From assembly GCA_014529385.2 (NCBI GenBank), contig CM043958.1, positions 74,831,169 through 74,895,168 on the forward strand: DNA of 64,000 nucleotides, written 5' to 3'. A program made the translations under genes and the position numbers. The notes under the pieces are model-generated. The model had not been told where the DNA came from, searched no databases, and saw only the letters and a program-made list of their open reading frames with translations. Below, piece by piece: positions 44,758 to 55,866 of the stretch (position 1 is the first letter of the stretch; each line of letters begins with the position of its first letter). The DNA is from Adiantum capillus-veneris. Taxonomy: Eukaryota > Streptophyta > Polypodiopsida > Polypodiales > Pteridaceae.

Positions 44758-47529
44758 TGTAAGGTCTCTGACCCCAACCAAAAAGAGCACCCTTGTACCA
44801 TGAAATGATCATAATGGAAAAAAAGTTACTATTTTTAGCAGTTTTCCGAATTTTGTCAGTGCCATGATGTTTAGAATGTTATAAAGCTTCGAAATGTGAA
44901 TTAAAATAATTTTTATGAAAATTTTCCAAATATAGTAAGTTTTGGTCACCCGACCCGTCTAGTTTTGACCGTCTCGAAAATCTGCACCCGTATCCCGAAT
45001 TTGAAAAAAATGCATTTTCGAACCCCGGGGGGCTGCTAAATATGGCAGGTACCCAGTCTAGTACGCCTTAGTTAGAGCTCAGTATAGCAATTTACGGCAT
45101 CAAAATCCGACTCGTATGACCCGTTTTAGCCTAAAACCAATTTTTCATAAAATTATCCGGGGAGGCACCGGGGGCCCGAGGCTGTGTGGGAACAAGTTCT
45201 AGCCCACTCCAGATCATCTTTAGCAGCTAGGGGGAGCCCTCTTGCTTTGTGAGAGTCCTGGGAGAGTTTCCAAGCCAGCAGCTCAGTCTCAGAACCAGTT
45301 AACCAAGCTAACCTGACACTTGGTGGGCAGGGAACTGGACTTGCCATGCTTAACCGGAGAAGCTCCCAGATGCATTTAGCAACCCAGATCGATTTTCAGC
45401 TTAAGGAGGCCTATTTAAAGAGCTGCACACACACACACACACACACACACCCAGTACACACACACACACACACCTACACACACCTTGGGGAGGTGCTGCC
45501 AGTACACACACAGTTTTTGAAGGAGAAGCAAGGAGGGAGGTGCTGCCGAAATTCTCATCTTGAGGATTCGTTGGATCAGAAAAATCAGAGGATTCTCAGC
45601 CCCTAATCACGGTAATCATGGTTTAATTACTGCTCTTCTTAATTGTCATCTTTATTCTCCAAATTCCTTAGCTTCTATGCTTAATCCTGGCTATAATTTC
45701 CTATAGCTGCTCTCTAAATCTCCATAGCTATACTCCATCATCATTCAATTAGCTAAATTATACAGCCATTCATCATCCTTAACCAAGGATTAATGCATGA
45801 TTAGGAAGGATTCTGTCTCTAGGCAGCATAGTTAATAAATTGTCAGCCAGTAATAGTGTAGATTTGATGAAATTCATTCTTTTACCACTCAATAGTGTTG
45901 TAAATAAATTAAACTCAATCTTCTCCCACATTAAAATGTGATTAAGGCTGAAAATTAATCCGTCATTAGGCCATTAAGAAGAGAATTTTATGTCACACAT
46001 GCCTGCGGCAATTCTGCATCTTCATATTGCTCTAGGAAAATAAATGAACTTGCTTACTTCATCTCTTTCGTGAATCAATTAGTAAAATTATGAATTTCTT
46101 AATCATCTAATCCAAGTAATTAACCTTAAAGACAATTCCCATAGGGTAAGTAAGGAATTACCCATAAAATTGCTAAGTCTCGAAGGATAAATTTAATCTC
46201 TTGCCTAAGGAGGATTCTTTAATAATTCTAATCTGCCATTTGGTTGTTATGATGCTCTCGGACTTTAGCTCTTTTCTTCAAGTTTATCATTTAAAGTAGT
46301 GAGTAAAATGGCCCCGGTTAAGAGAAATCGCTTCGGTGGTGCCCACGACCACGAGGCGGGAACTAGCAATACAAATGGAAAAAGGAAAATCTCCCATGGT
46401 CGAACAAGCACCGGCCATCTCACGAGTTAATGACGAAGAAATGGAAGAGGTAGATCACAGTTTTATTCAAGTTGTTTAATTCAACATTGCATGCGTTTAT
46501 CTAGGAATGAACATATCTCTAAACATGTTGGAGAAATCCGACGGAAACCTCGGCAATTGAATTCATTTGTATATTAAAGTCTAAAGTAGGAAAGAAATGT
46601 TTGACGGATATACTGTTTGCAATAGGAAAGAATGTCTGCTAGGGAAAATTTAGCTCGGCATGTTCATTCTATTTCCGATGTTGAATTAGTCATGAACCCC
46701 CTACTGATCACAGGGGGCAGAGTTCCTGGTTAAGGGGTCTTGAATCCACGTCTGCTGGTTAGGCGGTGGATACCCACGACTGCTGGTTAAGCGGTGGGAA
46801 CCCATGTTTGCTGGTTAAGCGGTGGGAATGTCTATGTCGTCCTTTCTATGCGGTGGACATACCTAGTTGTATGGGCAGCTAGGCGACAACGGGAGGAGTG
46901 AACTCTCGCTGGAGGGGGGATGTTGTACCTCCAGAACATTGGAACTTTTATGAATAAGTTTAAGTAGAATTTTTACTAGAATTTTGTCTTTGTGTTGTTT
47001 GCAATACTGGTTGAAGGGTTGTATTAACGAACAATGTGATTCGGAATTCAACAAGGAATCTTTATGTTGAACAACCTTTGTGGTAGTAATTAGGTCACAC
47101 AAAGAAGTGTGAGTGTGGGGGTGGAAAGTGGGGGCTTGGCTCAGGTTGCCAATACCTACGAGATGGGTGGTCCCGATTGGTCGGGAACTCTCTGTCCCCA
47201 TAGTGCTTACTTTGATAATAGTAATACTCATTGCCCCTAGAGCGGTGAAATCTCGAGAGTACGTGCCTCTGAAACATGGGAAAAAAGGCAGTCGAGGTTT
47301 CTCTCCTCTTGGAAGGTGGGTCTTAGGATCACTACATAGGTTAAATCACGCTTCCCTTGCGAGGTGGAGCTAGATCTCCTTGCTAGTAGGCTTGAACTCA
47401 ATTCACTTTGTGATGAGAAATCGTCCGCTAGATGAACCCTGACCACTTTGTTTGCTTCCGCTATAGATCTAGTGGCCACCAAGTTTACCATCAGATCCGT
47501 TGTTGTGACGACGAGGTGGGGACCTCACA
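44758..47529 (+). repeat. LTR 1 of the composite
   Basis: 2772 bp, TGTAAGGTCTCTGACC...GGGGACCTCACA. TATTTAAAG at 45412-45420 is followed 6 nt later by a (CA)n tract (45426-45482). The AT-rich U5-side region holds the short MAPVKR frame (46308). A minisatellite with CTGGTTAAGCGGTGGGAA units lies at about 46725-46850. Confidence 0.93.
46308..46430 (+). pseudogene. LTR-1 copy of the MAPVKR first-exon frame (frameshifted)
   Basis: ATG at 46308 opens MAPVKRNRFGGAHDHEAGTS. An extra A in the run GGAAAAAGGAAAA relative to LTR 2 and LTR 3 shifts the frame, which ends at TAA 46428-46430. The donor-like GAG/GTAGAT remains at 46447-46455. As it stands this copy could not supply an in-frame Gag start. 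Confidence 0.6.
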
Positions 47530-48034
47530 CCTTAGATCAGAGCTATAGGTTTACGAACTGGAAAAATGATGTTGTTTGAAATTTTATAAAAATAAGTGAT
47601 GGTAGGATAGCTCGTACTCAAATCTTGAGCATGATGTTTCCCAGAATAATGACATTGGATTTGTCTAGTGGATTGTCTCCTGAGTGATGTTAAAGAGTTT
47701 TACTCGTTGAGCTTGTTGGGATTCAGTGGGTTTCACATGATGTTTTTTAAGAAGTCGTTGGTGCGACTAGTGCTGGGGGAGGTAGCCTGTTGATGCACAT
47801 AAAGTTATAAGTATGGATCAAAGCTCTCGAGTAAAGTTTTTACCATTAATTATCGGACAATTTTGGATGTATTCAATGGAATTTAAATGGTGGAATGGTT
47901 AAAATCCTTTGTGATAGTTGTACAGATTAAGTAGGCTGGTTAAGCCCAAAAAGTTAAATTTCTTCTTGAGTATAGAAAAGCCTAGGTTTATTTGAGAAGA
48001 GTGCTATAGTAATGAGATTTATACCATTGGATAG
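47530..48034 (+). other. Leader of internal region 1, with degenerate PBS
   Basis: Right after LTR 1 the sequence CCTTAGATCAGAGC matches the initiator-Met PBS at 8-9 of 12 positions, the usual place for it. The remaining 490 bp has no coding frame and ends TTGGATAG/GTACCG, an acceptor-like site directly before the open gag frame. Confidence 0.6.
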
Positions 48035-48982
48035 GTACCGTCTATTGCGCTATATACCGCCGTTCAAGAGAAAAAGATTCTCCTTAAGCAAGCTCAGCCT
48101 CCAACCTTTAAAGGCGAAGGGACAAATGTGGAAAGAGATGCAGAAGTATGGATGGAGGCTATGGATGACTATTTTGAAGCTGCGAGAACTCAACCCGAGA
48201 ACCAAACCATGCTTGCGATGTTCCGCTTGTCTGGCGATGCCAAGATCTGGTGGAAACAACATTGCAGGGACTTGGATATCAAGGGATCTTCCCAGTCATG
48301 GGAAGACATCAAGGCTGTTGTGATGGAGCGTTACTTACCACCTGCCTATAAAACCTTGAAGATGAACGAGTTCTTTTCCCTTCGGCAACGGAATTCATCT
48401 ATCGAAGAATATTATTCAAAGTTCGTCACTCTTCGGAGATATGCTCCTAAGATGACATTGGAACAACAGGTAGCATGGTTCTGCCAAGGACTCATCGACC
48501 CCGTGAACAACAGAGTAGAAGCTCTCAGGCCAGCAACTCTGCAAGATGCCTTGCTAAGGGTCAAACCGTTAGCTAAAGAGATTCAGAGGACTACCCAAGA
48601 TAGTGAATACTATTCGTCAAAGAGGGCCAGGACAGACAACTGGAGTAACAGACCAATCAACCCTGTATACGACCATCGTCCGGTACTAGCTACTACGGAA
48701 GCTACTGAGTTTCCCTATATAAGATGCTTTGAGTGCCAGAAGTATGGACATTACAAAAGTCGATGTCCAAAAAGGATTTCCCAAACATCCGGTGCTAATA
48801 ATGTACCTCTGAACGTCAACGGGCGACGTCAACCAAACGGAAGAGGAGGCCAAGGAAGAGGATACATAGGACACGGAAGCGGAGCTTTCGCTAATGCCGC
48901 AGTGAGACAACCAACTGTGGGTGACGAAGCTGATGAGAGAGAAACTCTGTATGCTGCAACTGCTAATCCTAGTGAGCAATAA
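48035..48982 (+). CDS. gag: Gag of the composite, copy 1 (Ty3/Gypsy type, no own ATG)
   Basis: An open frame of 315 codons from 48035 to the TAA at 48980-48982. It is preceded in phase by TAG (48032-48034), and its first Met is inside the capsid domain, so I place the start at the acceptor-like TAG/GTACCG site. The N-part reads VPSIALYTAVQEKK and QPPTFKGEGTNVERDAEVW. The capsid core has MFRLSGDAKIWWKQHC, ERYLPP and YAPKMT, characteristic of Ty3-type retrotransposon Gag. A zinc knuckle CFECQKYGHYKSRC near residues 234-247 is canonical, followed by a Gly/Arg-rich tail ending NPSEQ. It differs from copy 2 at about 19 residues. Role: RNA binding and particle assembly. No pol follows. Confidence 0.85.
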   Translation, partial: VPSIALYTAVQEKKILLKQAQPPTFKGEGTNVERDAEVWMEAMDDYFEAARTQPENQTMLAMFRLSGDAKIWWKQHCRDLDIKGSSQSWEDIKAVVMERYLPPAYKTLKMNEFFSLRQRNSSIEEYYSKFVTLRRYAPKMTLEQQVAWFCQGLIDPVNNRVEALRPATLQDALLRVKPLAKEIQRTTQDSEYYSSKRARTDNWSNRPINPVYDHRPVLATTEATEFPYIRCFECQKYGHYKSRCPKRISQTSGANNVPLNVNGRRQPNGRGGQGRGYIGHGSGAFANAAVRQPTVGDEADERETLYAATANPSEQ

Positions 48983-49164
48983 TTCAAGGACTAGGATCTC
49001 ATCAAAGTTCAACAGAATAAGACGCATAAAGCTAAAGACTATTCTATTATCAAAGGATATCTTTACTTTAGACAGAGGATATATGTACCTAAGTAGTTAG
49101 CGTAAAATTTACCCAGATGTATTCTTGAGATGAGGACATCTCAAATTTTTCACGTTGGGGAGGT
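48983..49164 (+). other. Integrase-finger remnant and polypurine tract
   Basis: One frame contains SIIKGYLYFRQRIYVPK, matching the Gypsy pattern D-G-x-L-Y-F-x-x-R-I-Y-V-P just before the integrase zinc finger. The final GACATCTCAAATTTTTCACG and TTGGGGAGGT (49154-49163) resemble the usual end of a Gypsy internal region. The unit therefore arose by deletion of nearly all pol from a complete ancestor. Confidence 0.65.
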
Positions 49165-49537
49165 TGTAAGGTCTTTGACCCCAACTAAAAAGAGCACCCT
49201 TTTACCATGAGATCATCATAATGGAAAAAAAGTTACTATTTTAGCCTAAAACCAAGTTTTCATAAAATTATCCGGGGAGGCACCGGGGGCCCGGGGCTGT
49301 GTGGGAACAGGTTCCAGCCCACTCCATATCAGCTTCAGCAGCTAGGGGGCCCCCTCTTGCTTTGTGGGAGTCTTGGGAGAGTTTCCAAGCCAGCAGCTCA
49401 CTCTCAGAACCAGTTAACCAAGCCAACCTGACACATTGTGGGCAGGGAACTGGACTTGCCATGCTTAACTGGAGAAGCTCCCAAATGCATTTAGCAACCT
49501 AGATCGATTTTCAGCTTGAGGAGGCCTATTTAAAGAC

Positions 49538-49593
<56 letters not shown>

Positions 49594-51092
49594 ACACACA
49601 TGCTCACACACACACCTAGTACACACACACACACACACACCTACACACACCTTGGGGAGGTGCTGCGGGTACACACACAGTTTTTGAAGGAGAAGCAAGG
49701 AGGGAGGTGCTGCCGAAATTCTCATCTTGAGGATTCATTGGATTAGAAAAATCAGAGGATTCTCAGCCCCTAATCACGGTATTCATGGTTTAATTACTGC
49801 TCTTCTTAATTCTCATCTTTATTCTCCAAATTCCTTAGCTTCTATGCTTAATCCTGGCTATAATTCCCTATAGCTGCTCTCTAAATCTCTGTAGCTATAC
49901 TCCATCATCATTCAATTAGCTAAATTATGCAGCCATTCATTATCCTTAACCATGGATTAATGTATGATTAGGAAGGATTCTCTCTCTAGGCAGCATAGTT
50001 AATAAATTGTCAGTCAGTAATAGTGTAGATTTGATGAAATTCATTCTTTTACCACTCAATAGTGTTGTAATTAAATTAGACTCAATATTCTCCCACATTA
50101 AAATGTGATTAAGGCTGAAAATTAATCCGTCATTAGGCCATTAAGAAGAGAATTTTATGTCACACATGCCTGCGGCAATTCTGCATCTTCATATTGCTCT
50201 AGGAAAATGAATGAGCTTGCTTACTTCATCTCTTTCGTGAATCAATTAGTAAAATTATGAATTTCTTAATCATCTAAGCCAAGTAATTAACCTTAAATCC
50301 AATTCCCATAGGGTAAGTAAGGAATTACCCATAAAATTGCTAGGTCTCGAAGGAAAAATCTAATCTCTTGCCTAAGGAGGATTCTTTAATAATTCTAATC
50401 TGCCATTTGGTTGTTATGATGCTCTCGGACTTTAGCTCTTTTCTTCAAGTTTATCATTTAAAGTAGTGAGTAAAATGGCCCCAGTTAAGAGAACTCGCTT
50501 CGGTGGTGCCTACGACCACGAGGCGGGAACGAGCAATACAAATGGAAAAGGAAAATCTCCCATTGTCGAACAAGCACCGGCCATCTCATGAGTCAATGAC
50601 GAAGAAATGGAAGAGGTAGATCACAGTTTTATTCAAGTTGTTTAATTTAACATTGCATGCGTTTAGCTAGGAATGAACATATCCCCAAACATGTTGGAGA
50701 AATCCGATGGAAACCTCGGCAATTGAATTCATTTGTATATTAAAGTCTAAAGTAGGAAAGAAATGTTTGACAGATATACTGTTTGCAATAGGAAAGAATG
50801 TCTGCTAGGGAAAATTTAGCTCGGCATGTTCATTCTATTTCCGATGTTGAATTAGTCATGAACCCCCTACTGATCACAGGGGGCAGAGTTCCTGGTTAAG
50901 GGCTCTTGAATCCACGTCTGCTGGTTAGGCGGTGGATACCCACGACTGCTGGTTAAGCGGTGGGAACCCATGTCTGCTGGTTAAGCGGTGGGAATGTCCA
51001 TGTCGTGCTTTCTATGCGGTGGACATACCTAGTTGTATGGGCAGCTAGGCGACAACGGGAGGAGTGAACTCTCGCTTGAGGGGGGATGTTGT
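49165..51092 (+). repeat. LTR 2 of the composite, left part
   Basis: Starts TGTAAGGTCTTTGACC. It lacks about 300 bp that LTR 1 and LTR 3 carry (deletion at about 49245, corresponding to 44830-45127). TATTTAAAG at 49527-49535 and a long (CA)n tract (49540-49640) follow. Copia-A1 interrupts it after GATGTTGT at 51092; it resumes at 56672. Confidence 0.92.
50475..50591 (+). pseudogene. LTR-2 copy of the MAPVKR first-exon frame (stop)
   Basis: ATG 50475, MAPVKRTRFGGAYDHEAGTS, ending at a TGA (50589-50591) where LTR 3 has CGA (Arg), a CpG-type C-to-T change. The donor-like GAG/GTAGAT is at 50613-50621. Confidence 0.6.
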
Positions 51093-51864
51093 TGTTAAGT
51101 ATGGAGCCTGATTTACCCTTGTAATTTTCTGTGGTAAAAGCGCACATTTGTAAGGCCCCCATTATGAGGAGAAGCCATCATGCGTGAAGGAAAATCACTC
51201 ACCAGAAACCAAAATTTTCACGGACAAGAGTCAGGGGCAACTTTAAATTATGGAATATTCTTTTTCCCCGGAATATTATGGCCGGACGGCAGCCGGAAAG
51301 TGGTCGGAAAACAACCGGTTGGTTGGCCGGTGGCCGGTAGTCAATGGCCGATGGCTGTTGGTCGGAAGTCAATGGCCGGTGGCCGATGGTCGGAAGTCAA
51401 TGGCCGGTGGCCGGTGGCCGAATTCAAAAGCGGATTTGTCTTCTCAAGGGCGGCCACACATGGGCGGATTGGAGGGTCAAATTTGGACTTATTCGCACAA
51501 GGGCGGCTACACATGGCTGTCTCTCATAAGAGAGGGCAGCCCTTTTGGCCTATAAAAGGAGGCCATTTCTACACACATTTCATAGTGTGAAGTTGATGCA
51601 ACAAGGTGAGTGTGAGGTGGTGAGAGTGAAGCAAGGCGGGAGCTCCATTAAGGGTATAATCCCTTTGTAAACTACTTCTTGTTTTGAAGTACTAAAGCCA
51701 TTGAGTGGCTGCTTTCCCGTGGACGTAGCCCACATTGGGTGAACCACGTATATCGTGTGTACTCTCTCTCTCTCTCTACTCTATAATCTCGTGTATATAA
51801 ATCTATCTCTCTTCATTAAGTAATCTACTCAATTATCTATTTAGCTACGTCTTATTTCCTAACA
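51093..51864 (+). repeat. 5' LTR of Copia-A1
   Basis: 772 bp, TGTTAAGTATGGAGCC...TTTCCTAACA. TATAAAAG at 51551-51558. A GC-rich minisatellite (51320-51425) of GGTCGGAAGTCAATGGCC-type units lies upstream. (CT)n near 51763-51780. Confidence 0.95.
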
Positions 51865-51866
51865 AC

Positions 51867-51878
51867 TGGTATCAGAGC
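51867..51878 (+). other. Primer-binding site of Copia-A1
   Basis: TGGTATCAGAGC, 2 nt after the LTR. Confidence 0.95.
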
Positions 51879-51937
51879 AAGGTTTGCTCGTTGCTAAATT
51901 CTCTCAAGGAAAGGATTCCTTGAATTGAGTGGGAGTT

Positions 51938-53386
51938 ATGGCGGAGGAAGGGAAGCTCAAGATTGAGAAGTTCAACGGCAAAAACTACCAACATTGGAAG
52001 ATGCAGATTGAAGACTATCTCTACCAGAAGGACCTCTATTTGCCACTAGGCGGTCTTGCGAAGAAGCCCGCAACAATGGCAGATGAAGCATGGATTGTCC
52101 TTGATCGAAAGGCACTGGGAACAATCTGGTTAAGCTTGGCGTCAATGGTGGCCTTCAATGTTTCGGAGATGAAGACCACGGAGGACTTGATGAAGTCACT
52201 TGACGACTTCTACGAGAAACCATCGGCATCCAATAAGGTATTTCTTATGAAGCGCTTGTTCAATCTAAAGATGGCAGAGAATGGTTCAGTTGCAGAACAC
52301 CTAAATGACTTTAACACAAACATAAGTCAACTTCGATCAGTGAAAATCAATTTCGATGACGAAGTGCGAGCTCTCCTGATACTATCATCTCTACCGGATA
52401 GTTGGGACAGCCTTGTGATGGCTGTAAGTAATTCTATCTCTAGCACAAATACTCTTAAGTTTGATGATGTTGTGGGTGTTCTCCTAAGCGAGAAAATGCG
52501 AAGGAGAAGCACAGGAGAATCATCAAGTGCTGCACTATCAGTGGAAACAAGAGGAAGGCTTAAGGAGAGGTTCAAAAACCAAAAGGGTCGTGATCGCTCA
52601 AGGCGGAGCAAGTCACGCACAAAGTCAGTTCTTGAATGTTGGAACTGCGGCAAGAAGAGCCACGTCAAGAAGGATTGTTGGTCCAAGAAGAAGAAGGAGA
52701 CAGAGTCTCAAGACAACAAGCCAACATCGGAGGCCAATGTGGCAGGTAAAGTAGAGCAAGATGCTCTAATTCTCTCATTAGACAATGTGTCTAATTCCTG
52801 GATAGTAGATTCCGGGGCTTCATTCCATGCGACACCACACAAGCAACATTTCCAAGACTACACCAAAGGTAATTTTGGGTATGTATACTTGGGAGATGAT
52901 GAAGCTTGTGAGATTGTCGGCAAAGGTACAGTTTCTGCCAAAACTGCTAACGGAAATGAATGGAAGCTTAAAGATGTTAGGCATGTTCCTTCTCTTCGCA
53001 AAAATTTGATCTCTACAGGACAATTGGACGATGAAGGTCACAACATTGCATTCGGAAACAAACGGTGGAAGATCTCAAAGGGATCTTTGGTGGTTGCCAA
53101 GGGTGAAAAAGTCGGTACACTTTACTTGTGTACTATTAGCATGCAACCTTCAGCTTGTGCAGCAACTACAGAAGTTGACAGTGCGGTGTGGCACTACCGA
53201 CTTGGGCATATGAGTGCCAAAGGAATGAAAATCCTTCAAACAAAGAAGCTTCTACCAGGTTTGAAAGAAGTGGACTTAGAGTTCTGTGAAGATTGTGTTT
53301 ATGGTAAACAAAAGAGGGTAAAATTTCAAAAATCAGGAAATGAAAGAAAAAATAAAATACTTGAGTTGGTTCATTCTGATGTTTGA
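51938..53386 (+). pseudogene. gag-pol: Copia-A1 Gag, zinc knuckle, protease, integrase finger
   Basis: ATG at 51938 (MAEEGKLKIEKFNG) follows the PBS by 60 nt and matches family starts; an upstream in-phase reading adds only three residues. The Gag core has NYQHWKMQIEDYL and a UBN2-type middle (MKRLFNLKMAENGSVAEHL). The zinc knuckle CWNCGKKSHVKKDC is canonical. The protease WIVDSGASFHATP keeps D-S-G. The GAG-pre-integrase finger has HYRLGHMS and CEDCVYGKQ. The frame ends HSDV then TGA (53384-53386), where Trp (TGG) of the integrase start is expected, a single G-to-A change. Apart from this stop the region looks intact. Confidence 0.94.
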
Positions 53387-54520
53387 GGTCCTGCAAGTAC
53401 ACCATCACTTGGTGGCTCATTGTACTATGTAACATTCATAGACGATGAGACTAGAAAAACATGGGTTTATGTCATGAAGAATAAATACGATGTATTTTCC
53501 ATATTTCAAAGGTGGAAAACCTTTGTGGAGAATGAAACAGGTACCAAGGTTAAATGCCTCAGATCCGACAATGGAGGCGAATATTGCAGCCAAGCTTTTG
53601 TGATAGCAATGGCATTCGGAGGCAAAGGACAACCCCAAGGACACCTCAACAAAATGGGATTTTGGAAAGGATGAACAGGACAATCATGGAATGAGCACGA
53701 AGCATGCGGCTACATGTAGGCCTACCGCTTGAGCTTTGGGCGGAAGCTGTAAGTACGTCTATGTACTTAATCAATCGGTCACCCTCAACGATATTGGATG
53801 GGGGAGTTCCAAAAGAGGCATGGATAGGTAAACCGGTGAATTATGCATTTCTCAGAGTGTTTGGGTGTGAGGCTTTCATGCACATAGATAGAGTCCTAAG
53901 ATGAAAGTTAGATGCAAAGTCCAAAAAGTGTTTCTTCATTGGCTATGGAGAAGGAGACTTTGAGTATCGCCTATGGAATCCTGAAGATGGTAAAATCTTA
54001 AGGAGTAGGGATGTAATTTTTAACGAACAAAATATGTACAAAGATTACTTGGAAAGAAAACAAACAAAAGAAACAGGTGATGAGTACATGGAGCTTGAGG
54101 ACGGTGAAGACTCAAGGACTGCACGGTGACAATGTGCAACAACGTCAACCAAATGAGGAGCCTCAACCTATTCCCCGAATATCTACAAGAGCAAGTAGAC
54201 CTCCAGAAAGGTTTGTTCCTTCCTTCAACCATCTCTTGATCTCAGATTCTGGAGAGCCGGAATCATATGAAGAAGCTATGCAACATGAATATAAAGAAGA
54301 ATGGACGAAGAGCATGCAAGTGGAGATGGACTCACTACATCGCAACCAAACATGGGAGTTGGTTGAGTTGCCTAAAGGTAAGAGGGCACTTCAAAAAAAA
54401 TGGGTGTACAAGCTAAAGGAAGAAGAAGGTGGGAAGAAAAGGTACAAGTCTAGGCTAGTGGTAAAAGGTTTTTCTCAAAAGAAAGGTATTGACTTCAATG
54501 AAATATTTCTCCTATTGTAA
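53387..54520 (+). pseudogene. pol: Copia-A1 integrase core to RT start (frameshifted)
   Basis: Continues in the same phase ([29 protein letters not shown] with the second catalytic Asp). A frameshift near 53600 moves the PQQNG-type catalytic Glu region into another frame. From 53704 LPLELWAEAVSTSMYLINRS and VFGCEAFMHIDRV are readable; a TGA at 53902-53904 interrupts. The RT start RNQTWELVELPKGK follows in 54077-54520, where a further frame change occurs before the next part. Confidence 0.92.
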
Positions 54521-54522
54521 AA

Positions 54523-55806
54523 ATGAACTCAATTAGGCTTGTCTTAAGCCTTGTGGCTGCTCATGATCTAAATCTCGAGCAAATGGATGTAAATACGGCA
54601 TTCCCTCACGGTGACTTAGAGGAGGAAATCTACATGCTTCAACCAAAGGGGTATGAAGTAAAAGTTAAGGAGAAAATGGTTTGCAGATTAAAGAAGAGCT
54701 TGTATGGTTTAAAGCAAGCATCAAGACAATGGTACTTGAAGTTTGATCGATGGATGTTGGATCATGGATTCACAAGATGCAACTCGGATCACTGCGTCTA
54801 CACGAAGAATTTGGGAGATGGGAAATTCATCATCCTAATGTTGTATGTTGATGACATGTTGATTGCAAGTGCTAACATGCAGGACATCAAAGACCTAAAA
54901 GAGGAGCTGTCCAAATCTTTTTCAATGAAAGATTTAGGTGTTGCAAAGAGGATACTTGGTATGAAAATATCAAGGGACAGAACGAAAAAGACAATAAAGC
55001 TATCTCAAGAAGATTACATCAAGAAGGTACTAGAAAGGTTTTCAATGCAAAATGCAAAACCAGTTTCTACACCTTTGGCTGGTCATTTTAAACTAACGAA
55101 GGATATGTGTCCAAAGACACAAGAGGAGATAGCCTATATGTCTAAAGTTCCATATGCTGCAGCGGTAGGTTCTCTAATGTATGCTATGGTCTGGACAAGG
55201 CCAGACATTGCACATGCAGTGGGAGTTCTGAGTAGGCTCATGGACAACCCAGGTAAAGAGCATTGGCAAGCTGTGAAGTGGATACTTAGGTATCTAAAAG
55301 GGACAACAACAAATGCTTTGTATTTTGGAGGAACTGATATTTTTCTAGAAGGGTATGCTGATGCAGATATGGCAGGTGACAAAGATACTCAAAGGAGCAC
55401 TACTGGCTATGTGTTCACGGTTGGAGGCACAGCAGTAAGCTGGGCTTCAAGGCTGCAGAAAGTGGTTTCACTTTCTACCACGGAAGCAGAGTATGTAGCA
55501 ATGACGGAGGCAAGCAAAGAAATTCTGTGGCTTCACAGATTCTTAGAAGAGCTTGGATTCAAACAAGACAATTGTGTCTTGTACAGTGATAGCCAAAGCG
55601 CTATCCATCTTGCGAAGAACTCAGCCTTTCATTCAAGGACAAAGCACATTGAGGTGAGATATCACTTCATACGCATTCTTTTAGAAGAGGGACAACTAAA
55701 GCTAGGAAAGGTCCATACAAGTGAAAATCTTGCAGACATGTTTACAAAGGTGGTCAACAAGGAGAAGTTGAGCTTTTGCTCATCTTCAATCGGCATTCAA
55801 CGATAA
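54523..55806 (+). pseudogene. pol: Copia-A1 reverse transcriptase and RNase H
   Basis: A 427-codon open frame. RT: LEQMDVNTAFPHGDLEEEIY carries the first catalytic Asp, and LMLYVDDMLIAS the YVDD box (about residues 106-117). RNase H: EGYADADMAGDKDTQRSTTG, LSTTEAEYVAM and LYSDSQSAIHL hold the acidic residues, then RTKHIEVRYHFIR and NLADMFTKVV at the end. Both domains seem catalytically complete; only the frame change at 54520 separates them from the upstream part. The TAA at 55804-55806 is followed by the polypurine tract. Confidence 0.94.
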
Positions 55807-55866
55807 GAAGCCAGAATGGAAAGCAGTCACAGGTTTGGTTTGGAGATTAGTCTCCAAGTGGGAGAT

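Noticed and set aside
46863-47231. 122-codon minus-strand frame repeated at 56647 and 61159
   Set aside because: It is the reverse strand of a conserved LTR segment; its recurrence reflects LTR copy number. No motif and no independent sign of coding.
48128-48982. Gag starting at GTG 48128 (and 57991)
   Set aside because: The open frame continues upstream for 31 codons to 48035 and 57898, and plant translation rarely uses GTG; the acceptor-like site is the better boundary.
45346-49725. Possible CRISPR-like or bacterial repeat arrays
   Set aside because: Repeats are microsatellites and LTR copies; everything else indicates a plant nuclear genome.
51180-51590. Trp/Gly/Pro-rich 136-codon frame, with equivalents at 22187 and 55954
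   Set aside because: Lies entirely in the Copia-A LTR minisatellite; GGCCGGTGGCC repeats read as Trp-Pro-Val. Similar frames exist in all three phases, as expected for a repeat.
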